Origin: JADKAV01 sp041393775
GTDB lineage: Bacteria; Actinomycetota; Actinomycetes; S36-B12; UBA10799
Direction of reading: 5' to 3'
DNA length: 64,000 nt
NCBI GenBank assembly: GCA_041393775.1
Contig: JAWKJM010000012.1
Location: forward strand, 9,056-73,055
Shown: positions 28,239 through 35,880 of the stretch, piece after piece
How positions within the stretch are numbered: the first letter of the stretch is position 1
Layout: every line of letters starts with the position of its first letter
Notes under the pieces: generated by a model
Seen by the model: only the letters and a program-made list of their open reading frames with translations
What the model was told of the DNA's origin: nothing
Databases searched by the model: none
Program-made: the position numbers and the translations under genes

Positions 28239-28396
28239 GCCGTTACCGCTGCGACAGTTGCGGCTACATCTACGACGAGGCGAGCGGCGATCCCAGGGAG
28301 GGATTCCTAGCGGGCACAACGTGGTCGGACGTCCCCGACGACTGGGCCTGCCCCGACTGCGGGGTCCGCGAGAAGATCGACTTTGAGCCGGTCTGA
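28235..28396 (+). CDS. Rubredoxin
   Basis: The 53-residue iron protein has the two metal-binding pairs CDSCGY and CPDCGV, plus conserved YIYDEASGDP and W30. It carries electrons from rubredoxin reductase to AlkB. Its ATG overlaps the alkB stop codon by 4 nt, so the two are translated together. No rubredoxin reductase gene is present in the window, so that partner must be elsewhere. Confidence 0.93.
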   Translation: MSRYRCDSCGYIYDEASGDPREGFLAGTTWSDVPDDWACPDCGVREKIDFEPV

Positions 28397-28952
28397 CGGC
28401 CCCGGGCCGACCAGCCTGCGGGACCGGATCCTGGATGCCGCATCGCATACGACCAGCCGGCGCGGCTGGTCGGCGGTCACCATGGCGCAACTCGGGCTCG
28501 ACGCCGGGGTCAGCAGGCAGAGCGTGTACAACGAATTCGGCTCCAAGCAGCAGGTGGCCCAGGCGCTGGTCGCCCGGGAAGCAGCACAATTCCTCGAGGC
28601 GGTCGACCTGGAGATCACCGCGGGCAAGGACCCGGCCGACGCCATCGGGCGGGCCGCAGACAGGGTCTTCGAACTCTCGGCGGACAACCCGCTGCTGCGC
28701 GCCACCCTGAGCGCGGCTGCGGGAAGCCCATCCCCGCTGCTGCCGTTGCTGACCTCACAGTCCCAGCCCCTGATCGACGCCGCCGTGGAGCGCGTGCGGG
28801 TCGGCCTGCGCAGCCACCACACCCGACTCCCCGCGGAGCCCCGACTGACCGCCGCGGTCGATGCGATCGTGCGGATCGTCCTCAGCCACGTGGTCCGGCC
28901 AGGCCGGGACCCGGACCTGAGGTTCGTGGCGCAACGCCTGCTCACCGCCTGA
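28383..28952 (+). CDS. TetR family regulator of the alkane operon
   Basis: The 189-residue protein has an N-terminal TetR helix-turn-helix (MAQLGLDAGVSRQSVYNEFGSK) and a variable all-helical ligand domain. The TTG at 28383 overlaps the rubredoxin end by 14 nt, consistent with coupled translation. Such alkB-linked TetR proteins (AlkX type) repress the operon and are released by fatty-acid-like ligands. The 25-bp palindrome before alkB is its likely site, making it self-regulating. Confidence 0.85.
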   Translation: MSRSDGPGPTSLRDRILDAASHTTSRRGWSAVTMAQLGLDAGVSRQSVYNEFGSKQQVAQALVAREAAQFLEAVDLEITAGKDPADAIGRAADRVFELSADNPLLRATLSAAAGSPSPLLPLLTSQSQPLIDAAVERVRVGLRSHHTRLPAEPRLTAAVDAIVRIVLSHVVRPGRDPDLRFVAQRLLTA

Positions 28953-29078
28953 CACCCGCGAGCCGGCCCACTCGCTGAGATCCACGGCCAAGCACCCACC
29001 GCCAGGCCCCGCCCGGCAACCCCCCTGACACACCCGCGCCGGACATGGCAGGCTGGAAGCACATCGTGAGGAGCGGCA

Positions 29079-29252
29079 ATGGCGGACAACGAAGACATCA
29101 AGGCCAAGATGCGTGAGGCCCTCGACCGCAAGCAGTCACACGACCCCGGGGTCGAGTCCGAGGAGCACCGCAAGGACCACGGTCCCGAGACCCACGGCCC
29201 GATGGGCGGCGTCCACATGCACCGGCGCAAGGCCGGCGGCGGGGGCGCCTGA
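29079..29252 (+). CDS. Small DUF5302-like protein
   Basis: A 57-residue, highly charged, cytoplasmic protein with the pattern IKAKMREALDRKQ near the start and HGPMGGVHMHRRKAGG at the end. This is like the DUF5302 family of actinobacteria (EALDRK ... HGPxG ... FRRKSG). The function is unknown. GAGGAG stands five bases before the ATG, so the gene is real. Confidence 0.75.
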   Translation: MADNEDIKAKMREALDRKQSHDPGVESEEHRKDHGPETHGPMGGVHMHRRKAGGGGA

Positions 29253-29314
29253 GTCCCGACGGAGGTCCTGGGCTCCTGGGCACAGCGGCGTCATCCGCGG
29301 TCCGATCGCAAGTA

Positions 29315-30658
29315 CTACGGCGACGCCGACTCCTCGGCGGCGCAACGGCATCCGGCGATCCTGGCGAGCACCCGGTCGATGGCCGGCGACGAGGCGAAGA
29401 CGCTCACGTCATTCGTCATGACCGCGTACAGCAACAACTGCCCGTCCCGGTCGGACGCGAGTCCCGCCAAGGCGGAGGTTCCGGTCAGTGTGCCGGTCTT
29501 CCCGGACACCGCGCCACGACCGGCGCGGGCCGCCGGTGCCGCGAAGCGGGAGGTGAGCGACCCGTCGAAGCCCGCCACCGGAAGGCCCGTGTAGACCGGC
29601 CACAGACGGTCCGGGTCGACCTCGATGGCGGTACGCAGCACGGAGATCAGGGTCTGCGGGCTGATCCGGTTGCTGCGGGCGAGCCCACTGCCGTCGTTGA
29701 GCACCACCCCCGCGGTGTCCACCCCGAGGTCGTTCAGGACCTTCAGGGTCGCCCGGGCACCACCGGCGAAGGTCGGGTCATCCAGCACCTCCAGCCCCAC
29801 CTGGTGGGCGAGGATCTCGGCCTCGGTGTTGTCGGAGGTCAGCAGCAGATGTTCGACCAGGTCCGACAGCGGCGCCGACTCGACGGCGGCGATCTCGTCA
29901 CCGGCGGCGGCCGTGGCCGTCACCTTCCCCACCACCTGCACCCCCCGGGCCTGCAGGAGGCGCTCAAAACTCTGCGTGGCCGTGAGCGCCGGGGTGGGTG
30001 AGCGGGTGCTCGCCGGGGGGTACAGCCGGCCGCCGTCGGCCGACAGCGCGCTGATCGGCGCGACCACCCCGATCGCGAGGAAATCGTCACCCCAGAACGG
30101 CTGCTTCTGCGGGGGCGAGAACAGGGATTCGTCGTAGCCCAGGCGCACCGAGTCGACTCCCGCCTTGCGCAGGGCGGCCGCGGTCAGGCGGGCCAGGCGC
30201 ACCAGCGACGCATCAGCATTGACCGCGTTCGTCGTCGGGAACGTCGTCAACTGGGGATCCCCGCCGCCCACCAGCGTGATCTGCTGTCCCTTGCGCACGA
30301 CCGTGGTCCGGAAACGCTTCTCGGGTCCCAGCGTCTCGAGCACGGCGGTGGCGGTGAGCAGCTTCGTCGTCGAGGCGGGCATCAGCGGCGTGTCCGCGCT
30401 GCGGTCGGCCTCCAACGCGGGGCTACTGGAGAAGGCGTCGACGGCCAGCGCCTTGTTGCTGCCCAACCCAGCCGCATTCCACGTCTTGTCGATGCGCCTG
30501 TCGAGCAGTTGCGTGTCCACCGGCGGGCCCGTTTCGACCGGGGCCAGGACCTCGTAGTCCGGCGGCACAACCGTGGTCGCGGCCGCAGAGTTGCCGAGGG
30601 TCGATGTGGCCGCCACCAGTGCGACGACCGCAGCCCTGACAGGCTTCCGCACCCTCAC
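29315..30658 (-). CDS. dacB: D-alanyl-D-alanine carboxypeptidase/endopeptidase, PBP4 family
   Basis: The protein has about 447 residues with a signal sequence (KPVRAAVVALVAATSTLG). All three penicillin-binding motifs are present: SxxK in PASTTKLL, SDN in LLTSDNTEAE, and KTG in VSGKTGTLTG. It acts outside the membrane on peptidoglycan, removing the terminal D-Ala or cutting cross-links. I place the start at GTG 30658 (VRVRKPVR); the frame is open to a TTG at 30679, which would leave only 24 bases to the divergent pyrophosphatase gene. The divergent gap must hold both promoters. Confidence 0.88.
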   Translation of the reverse strand: MRVRKPVRAAVVALVAATSTLGNSAAATTVVPPDYEVLAPVETGPPVDTQLLDRRIDKTWNAAGLGSNKALAVDAFSSSPALEADRSADTPLMPASTTKLLTATAVLETLGPEKRFRTTVVRKGQQITLVGGGDPQLTTFPTTNAVNADASLVRLARLTAAALRKAGVDSVRLGYDESLFSPPQKQPFWGDDFLAIGVVAPISALSADGGRLYPPASTRSPTPALTATQSFERLLQARGVQVVGKVTATAAAGDEIAAVESAPLSDLVEHLLLTSDNTEAEILAHQVGLEVLDDPTFAGGARATLKVLNDLGVDTAGVVLNDGSGLARSNRISPQTLISVLRTAIEVDPDRLWPVYTGLPVAGFDGSLTSRFAAPAARAGRGAVSGKTGTLTGTSALAGLASDRDGQLLLYAVMTNDVSVFASSPAIDRVLARIAGCRCAAEESASP

Positions 30659-30703
30659 CTGGTGAACACTAGGGCACAAGACCCGACCAGTCAGGAGCGA
30701 CTA

Positions 30704-31219
30704 GTGGAATTCGACGTCACGATCGAGATCCCGGCGGGCAGCCGGAACAAGTACGAGGTGGACCACGCGACCGGTCGCATCAAACTCGACCGGATGCTCT
30801 TCACAGCGACCCGCTACCCGCACGACTACGGCTTCGTGGACAACACGCTCGGAGAGGACGGCGACCCGCTCGACGCACTGGTCCTGCTCGACGAACCGAC
30901 CTTCCCCGGGTGCATGATCCGGTGCCGCACGATCGGGATGTTCCGGATGACCGACGAGGCAGGCGGCGACGACAAGCTGATCTGCGTGCCGGTCGCCGAC
31001 CCCCGGCTCGAGCACATCCGCGACATCTACCACATGGCCGAGTTCGACCGGCTGGAAGTGCAGCACTTCTTCGAGGTGTACAAGGATCTCGAACCCGGCA
31101 AGTCTGTGGAAGGCGCCACCTGGGAGGGCCGGGAGGCCGCCGAGCGCGAGGTCGTCGCCTCGCAGAAGAGATTCGAGGAAGAGGGCCACGGCGTCGCCAC
31201 CGGGCCGGGCCTGACCTAG
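30704..31219 (+). CDS. ppa: Inorganic pyrophosphatase (family I)
   Basis: The 171-residue soluble enzyme has the family I active-site blocks: RNKYEVDHATGRIKLDR, YPHDYGFVDNTL, and DGDPLDALVLLDEPTFPGC with the metal-binding aspartates. It hydrolyses pyrophosphate to phosphate, pulling biosynthetic reactions forward. AGGAG lies before the GTG start. The length is normal for actinobacteria. Confidence 0.95.
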   Translation: MEFDVTIEIPAGSRNKYEVDHATGRIKLDRMLFTATRYPHDYGFVDNTLGEDGDPLDALVLLDEPTFPGCMIRCRTIGMFRMTDEAGGDDKLICVPVADPRLEHIRDIYHMAEFDRLEVQHFFEVYKDLEPGKSVEGATWEGREAAEREVVASQKRFEEEGHGVATGPGLT

Positions 31220-31250
31220 CCCGTGTGCGCGCTGCCCGGCGGTGCGGTCC

Positions 31251-31946
31251 TCACGCCCCGTCCGCGACGCTGGAGCCGGTCTGCACCAGCGGCGAGCGCC
31301 CCAGCACTTGGAGCACCCCCACCACGATGAGCAACTGACCCACGACGTACGTCGGCATGATCCACGAACTCGCACCGTCGGGCAGGCGATCCGACAGTTC
31401 GGTCAGCGCGATGAGGCTGTCCGAGATCAGGAACAGCGCGCCACCGGCGGCCGTCACCGGCGAGACCCCTGTGGACAGGATCGCCATGGTGACCAGCGCC
31501 GTGGCGTAGATCAGCACCGGGACCAGCAGCGGGCCGAGGTCCGCGAAGAGCAGTGCCAGCAATCCCACGCCCACCGCTATGTACGGCAGCGCCAGCCAGG
31601 GCCTGGTGCGCAGCGGGCCCAGTGCCGCATATGGCCGGAATCCAGCGATGTAGCAGATCTGCGCGCCCAGGAACGCAGCCAGCCCGAGGCCGAAGAACAG
31701 ATCCCCGTGGATCATCAGGAAGACGTCCCCGACCCACGAGAACACCAGCGCCCGCTTGACCCACGTGGCGCACGGATGCTGCAGGCCGTCGAGGCTGGCC
31801 ACGAAGAACGCCAGCAACAGCGGCATCAGCAGCGGCTTGGTGACGTCGAACAGTTGCGTCGAATCGGTGAACACCCCGAACACGCTGAGCCCGGCCGTAA
31901 CGAGGTAGGCGATGAGCCACCCTTGTGCGGTACCGCGGCCGAGCAT
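31251..31946 (-). CDS. Lysoplasmalogenase (YhhN/TMEM86 family)
   Basis: The 231-residue membrane protein has about eight hydrophobic helices. The family motifs are KPLLMPLLLAF, ALVFSWVGDVFLM and FLISDSLIAL, with conserved acidic residues in the membrane. It is expected to cleave the vinyl-ether bond of lysoplasmalogens. I prefer the ATG at 31946, which has CACACT seven bases before it; a TTG 21 bases upstream is in frame. It converges with the pyrophosphatase gene, 31 nt apart. Confidence 0.82.
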   Translation of the reverse strand: MLGRGTAQGWLIAYLVTAGLSVFGVFTDSTQLFDVTKPLLMPLLLAFFVASLDGLQHPCATWVKRALVFSWVGDVFLMIHGDLFFGLGLAAFLGAQICYIAGFRPYAALGPLRTRPWLALPYIAVGVGLLALLFADLGPLLVPVLIYATALVTMAILSTGVSPVTAAGGALFLISDSLIALTELSDRLPDGASSWIMPTYVVGQLLIVVGVLQVLGRSPLVQTGSSVADGA

Positions 31947-32104
31947 GTTCCCAAGTGTGTCAGGCAACCGGTGCGAGCACAGGCCATCGGGCTCCGGGTC
32001 AGGTCACGAATTGCCTGTCAAAGTGTGGTCTCCCGGGTCCGGCATTCGCAGGCGGGCGAACCGGTGGCCCCCGAAGTTGGTCTCCGGCCGTAGAGTCCAG
32101 TGTC

Positions 32105-32539
32105 GTGGCGGATTCCAGGACCATCGGCGACGGCAGCCGGATGAACATCCGGACCAACCGCATCGGCCTTGTCACCATTCAGGCCACAGCCCCGGTGGTC
32201 GACGGCCGGATCTCGGACTCCCATCTCGAGTTCACGGTCCGCATCGACCAGGTCGTCACAGGCAATCCGCTGCTCGACCCGGAGCTGCACGCCCTGATCC
32301 ATCAACTCACCAACGGCACGCTCCTCTTCGCCGGAACCCGCCGCGGCGACACATTCAGCGGGAGTGCCAGCGCCGGCACCATCGAGGTACCGCTGGATCT
32401 GGTCGGCAGCCGATCCTCCGACGGAGCCGTCGAAGTCGTCGGCAAGTCGCAGTTCAGCGACGTCCACATCCCGCTGCCCGGCCTCGGGCACATCCACCAC
32501 CTCGAGGTGGACATCGACGGGAACCTGCGTCTGGCGTGA
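32105..32539 (+). CDS. Conserved hypothetical protein, possibly YceI-like
   Basis: The 144-residue protein has no signal peptide and is mostly beta strands. The order of features (HLEFTVRIDQVVTGNPLLDPELH, then GSASAGTIEVPLDLVG, then IPLPGLGHIHHLEVDIDGNL) recalls the lipocalin-like YceI fold. The canonical YceI motifs are weak, so the assignment is tentative. TAGAGT (32091-32096) lies eight bases before the GTG start. It is convergent with the thioesterase gene, 8 nt apart. Confidence 0.6.
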   Translation: MADSRTIGDGSRMNIRTNRIGLVTIQATAPVVDGRISDSHLEFTVRIDQVVTGNPLLDPELHALIHQLTNGTLLFAGTRRGDTFSGSASAGTIEVPLDLVGSRSSDGAVEVVGKSQFSDVHIPLPGLGHIHHLEVDIDGNLRLA

Positions 32540-32547
32540 GGCCCGGC

Positions 32548-33327
32548 TCAGGCGTACATCACGATCGTCTGCTCGAGATAGGCGACGGGGGCGCCGTCAC
32601 GCACGAGCATGCCCACCACTGTCGACAACGGCCCGCTGCGCCAGGTCGCCTCGCTGCGCAACCAGGACCATTGCTCACCATCGGCCTCGGTGACGTCGGC
32701 GTGGAAGGCCACGTGCCAGCGGACACTGCTGGCTGGAACGAGGTGGTCGACCATCGCCAGTTGCGGCGGCGGCCAGGCATCCCCGTGAGTCAACAACGCC
32801 GCCACCCCACGCGCCGGTCCGCGGTTGCGGACGAAACCGCCGGCCACCGCTCGTGACGACCCGGTCATCGGCGGGTCACCCTCCCCCAGCCGCAGTTCCA
32901 GGTTCTGCAGGAACTCCGGCATGACCCCGTCGATGAACGGCATCTCGATCGCCTCGTCGAACGACTTCTCCTGCGCGGGGGCGGCGGGCACCACGTCCAG
33001 GCGACCGGTCGTGGCATCGGCGTGGATCAGCCGCGCGGTGGCGACCCGCTTGGCCTGGGCGTACATCCCCACCTCGAGGTGCGTCAGGTGCTTGCCGGTA
33101 CGCGTGCTCTCCACCTTCAAGGTGACCGGCCCGGGGATGACCGGCTCCAGGAAGTAGATGTCCATGCTGCGGATCGGGCGGTCGCACGCGGCTTCAGCGG
33201 CGCGGGCGAGGAACGCGGCGACGAGCCCCCCGAACGTGGTCCGGCCCTGCGCCCAGCCCGCGGGCACCTCGGCCGACCACTCGCCGCCCTGTTCGCGCAG
33301 AGTCAGAACATCTTCGAGATGGCCCAT
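32548..33327 (-). CDS. Acyl-CoA thioesterase, TesB-like double hotdog
   Basis: The 259-residue protein has two hotdog modules. The first contains WAQGRTTFGGLVAAFLARAA and the second WRSGPLSTVVGMLVRDGAPV. It hydrolyses acyl-CoA esters in the cytoplasm; the chain length preference cannot be read. GAGACT lies six bases before the ATG on the minus strand. It may belong with lipid degradation, together with the alkane operon a few kilobases away, but no operon links them. Confidence 0.82.
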   Translation of the reverse strand: MGHLEDVLTLREQGGEWSAEVPAGWAQGRTTFGGLVAAFLARAAEAACDRPIRSMDIYFLEPVIPGPVTLKVESTRTGKHLTHLEVGMYAQAKRVATARLIHADATTGRLDVVPAAPAQEKSFDEAIEMPFIDGVMPEFLQNLELRLGEGDPPMTGSSRAVAGGFVRNRGPARGVAALLTHGDAWPPPQLAMVDHLVPASSVRWHVAFHADVTEADGEQWSWLRSEATWRSGPLSTVVGMLVRDGAPVAYLEQTIVMYA

Positions 33328-33431
33328 GGTCCGAGTCTCTCACCCGCGGCCCGGCCGTCCCCCGGCGACAGACGTTACTCCGCACGTCTGCGGCCAAGTC
33401 GCCGAAACCCCTCACATACGGCTGCCACGGA

Positions 33432-33448
33432 ATACCCCGGGTGAGTAT
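33432..33448 (+). promoter_or_regulatory. Possible CsoR operator
   Basis: ATACCCC and GTGAGTAT form an imperfect palindrome resembling the A/T-flanked, C-run/G-run operators bound by CsoR repressors. TATCCT (33446-33451) may be the -10 box overlapped by it. The csoR-like gene starts 26 bases downstream, so autoregulation is plausible. Confidence 0.4.
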
Positions 33449-33473
33449 CCTGTTGCCAGCAATGGAGGACGCT

Positions 33474-33752
33474 ATGGAGATCGACGAACAGACGAAGACG
33501 GCGCAGATACACCGACTTCGCCGCATCGAGGGCCAGGTTCGTGGCCTGCAACGGCTGATCGAGAGTGACGACGACTGCGTCGATGTGCTGACCCAGGTCT
33601 CCGCGACCACCAGGGCGCTGGAGTCCTTCGCCATCCAGCTCGTCGAGCAGCACCTGCACACGTGCGTCCACGAGGCCAGTGTGAGCGGGGTCGACCCCGA
33701 CGACAAGATCACCGAGATCACGGCAGCGATAGCCAGATTGGTGCGTTCATGA
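33474..33752 (+). CDS. csoR: CsoR-type copper-sensing repressor (DUF156)
   Basis: The 92-residue all-helical DNA-binding protein has RLRRIEGQVRGLQRLIE (15-31) and the copper ligands C35, H60 and C64, exactly the Cys-His-Cys set of CsoR. It represses copper genes until Cu(I) binds. The ATG at 33474 is chosen because GGAGG stands five bases upstream; an ATG 12 bases earlier would lie upstream of that site. Its stop overlaps the start of the CopZ gene by 4 nt. Confidence 0.9.
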   Translation: MEIDEQTKTAQIHRLRRIEGQVRGLQRLIESDDDCVDVLTQVSATTRALESFAIQLVEQHLHTCVHEASVSGVDPDDKITEITAAIARLVRS

Positions 33753-33964
33753 GCAAGCAAGAACTCAAGGTCCAGGGGATGACGTGCGACCACTGCGTGC
33801 GGGCGGTGACCGAGGAGTTCTCGGCGCTGCCCGGGGTCACCGACGTGACCGTGGACCTGGTGCCCGACGGCGTCAGCAGTGTCGTAATCGAGGCGCAGAC
33901 GCGACTGACCGACGAGCAGATCCGTACGGCGTTCGCAGATGCCGGCGACTACCAGGTCGTCTGA
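33749..33964 (+). CDS. copZ: Copper chaperone, heavy-metal-associated domain
   Basis: A 71-residue HMA-domain protein with the metal-binding loop GMTCDHC (C13, C16) and the ferredoxin-like strand pattern. It binds Cu(I) and hands it to a copper-exporting ATPase or to CsoR. Translation is coupled to csoR (ATGA overlap). No CopA gene follows within the window, so the exporter is elsewhere. Confidence 0.9.
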   Translation: MSKQELKVQGMTCDHCVRAVTEEFSALPGVTDVTVDLVPDGVSSVVIEAQTRLTDEQIRTAFADAGDYQVV

Positions 33965-34020
33965 ACCTGCGATCCCAGTCGCCCACCGGCGCCTGACCGC
34001 CCCAGAAGTACAGTGACCAC

Positions 34021-34791
34021 GTGAGCGTGTCGCTGGTTTTCATCCACGGCCGCTACGTGCAAAGCAGCGACTGGGTGGGCGCGGTCAACACCGGCTTGCG
34101 AGCCGCCCGCCGGCGCGAACTGACCCCCGCCGTGGACCTGGTGGAGGTGGACTACGCCGACGTCCTGCACGACGTTCTGGCATCGATGCCGCAGCGGGCG
34201 ATCGAAGCCGGCCCGACCTCCTCCCACTTCGACCGTCACCAGCGGATGGTGCGACTGTCCATGCACCCGTACACCACCCGTCCGAGGAGTCCCTACGACT
34301 TCTTCCCCAAGGAGTGGGTCACCCGCTTCATGCTGAGCAGGATGCCCGAGATCCAGCGGTACCAAGCACAGCCGCAAGTACGGGCGGCGGTGCGCGCACG
34401 GTGCCTCGAGCAACTACCCAAGGGCGATCTGGTGATCGTCGGCCACAGCCTGGGCTCGGTGGTCGCCTTCGACCTTCTGCACTATCTGCCCAAAGACACA
34501 GGGGTCGATCTCCTGCTCACGATCGGCAGCCCGATGGCCCGCAAGCCGTGGCGGCACACGCTCGCGGAGTTCCGCGGACAGTTCCCGACCGGGGCCGTGA
34601 GGACGTGGATCAACCTGGTCAACACCGGCGACTGGGTCACCGCCGGCGACGGGATCCACCTGTGGTACCCGCAGGCCATCGACACGTTCGCGAGTCTCGG
34701 GCTGGGCATGCACGCTGAGACCCACTACCTGGCCTCCGAACCGGCGGGCATCGCGCTCGGGGACGCTCTGACGCGGACTCCGGGCCGATGA
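34021..34791 (+). CDS. Lipase-like alpha/beta hydrolase
   Basis: The 256-residue protein begins with VFIHGRYVQSSDW and has the nucleophile elbow GHSLGS (Ser143) within LVIVGHSLGSVVAFDLLHYL, as in lipases/thioesterases. A C-terminal histidine in ETHYLAS could be the base. No signal peptide. The start GTG has TACAGT six bases upstream (34009-34014). It overlaps the nitrilase-family gene by 4 nt, so the two are co-translated; a shared pathway is likely but unknown. Confidence 0.75.
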   Translation: MSVSLVFIHGRYVQSSDWVGAVNTGLRAARRRELTPAVDLVEVDYADVLHDVLASMPQRAIEAGPTSSHFDRHQRMVRLSMHPYTTRPRSPYDFFPKEWVTRFMLSRMPEIQRYQAQPQVRAAVRARCLEQLPKGDLVIVGHSLGSVVAFDLLHYLPKDTGVDLLLTIGSPMARKPWRHTLAEFRGQFPTGAVRTWINLVNTGDWVTAGDGIHLWYPQAIDTFASLGLGMHAETHYLASEPAGIALGDALTRTPGR

Positions 34792-35513
34792 GGGTCGCCG
34801 CGCTGGGGATCGACTGCTCCGACCCCGCCACGACCTGGGACACCGTCCTCGCACTTCCCCCGGTGGACCTGCTGGTACTACCCGAGCTCGCCTTCATGCC
34901 TTGGCTGTGCGCGACCCGCGAGGTGGACCACGAGGCCTGGGCGGCTGCTGCGTCGCAGCAGCACCTCGAGCGGCTCGCCGACCTTCCGGCCGGGCTCGTC
35001 GTCGGGACCCGGGCCACCGGCAGCCACAACGAAGCGTTCTACTGGACCGCCGGCTCGGGCGTGCGACCGGTTCACACCAAGACGTTCCTGCCCGACGAGC
35101 CCGGCTTCTGGGAGGCGTCGTGGTATCGGCGCGGGCCGGTGCACTTCCCCGAGGTGGACACGAGTGCCGGACGCGTCGGGATCAGCGTGTGCACCGAGAT
35201 GTGGTTCACCCAGCACGCGTACACCGAAGTCGACTTCGTGCTCGTCCCACGCGCCACTCCCGTCGAGTCCGGAGCCAAGTGGCTGGCCGGGGGCGCGACG
35301 CACGCGGTGTGCAGCGGAGCGTTCTGCATCTCCAGCAACCGCTCGGAGACCGTCGCGGACACCACGATGGGCGGCTCGGGATGGGTGATCGACCCGGACG
35401 GCGAGGTGCTGGCGGTGACGACGCCCGATGAGCCCGTGGCGATCGTGGACGTCGACGTTGAGCAGGCGCGGCGGGCCAAGCAGACGTATCCGCGCTACGT
35501 GCAGACCGACTGA
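34788..35513 (+). CDS. Carbon-nitrogen hydrolase (nitrilase superfamily)
   Basis: The 241-residue protein has the catalytic triad of the superfamily: E33 in VLPELAFMPW, K98 in HTKTFLP and C135 in SVCTEMWF. It hydrolyses amide or nitrile C-N bonds, or acts as an amidase; its branch cannot be told. The ATG overlaps the stop of the lipase-like gene (ATGA). A family A repeat starts 13 nt downstream. Confidence 0.85.
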   Translation: MRVAALGIDCSDPATTWDTVLALPPVDLLVLPELAFMPWLCATREVDHEAWAAAASQQHLERLADLPAGLVVGTRATGSHNEAFYWTAGSGVRPVHTKTFLPDEPGFWEASWYRRGPVHFPEVDTSAGRVGISVCTEMWFTQHAYTEVDFVLVPRATPVESGAKWLAGGATHAVCSGAFCISSNRSETVADTTMGGSGWVIDPDGEVLAVTTPDEPVAIVDVDVEQARRAKQTYPRYVQTD

Positions 35514-35526
35514 TGCCTCCGTCGAC

Positions 35527-35780
35527 CCCGCACCTTCGTCCGACTGACGCTTCTTGGGGGCCTTTGTTACGAAGGTGCGCCCCCCACGCCACCGTTGTGA
35601 CGAAGGTGCGCGCGACACGCCCGGGCGACCCCGCAGCTTTGTGACAAAGCGCCCCGAGCACCCGCACCTTCGTAGCAGAGGCATCCGACTGACGCTTCTC
35701 GGGGCCTTTGTCACGAAGGTGCGCCCCCCACGCCACCATTGCGACGAAGGTGCGCGCGACACGCCCGGGCGACCCCGCAC
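35527..35780. repeat. Family A repeat, site 4, tandemly duplicated
   Basis: This is the longest family A site. A block starting with CCGACTGACGCTTCT at 35540 recurs at 35685, a direct duplication of period 145 containing two forward arms each time (35566-35580 and 35595-35611; 35708-35722 and 35740-35755). Reverse arms lie at 35527-35540, 35661-35673 and 35774-35784. It separates the nitrilase gene from PPDK. Confidence 0.85.
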
Positions 35781-35880
35781 CTTGGTCTCAGAAGCAGATC
35801 TCGCATACCACCCCTGGGTATATCCGACGAGATTGAGCCATTGCTGCACGAAGGGTTGCCTCGCTGGGCAGAATAGAGCC

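Noticed and set aside
35554..35880. Upstream extension of PPDK
   Set aside because: It translates the duplicated family A site; the N-terminus at 35881 matches the family.
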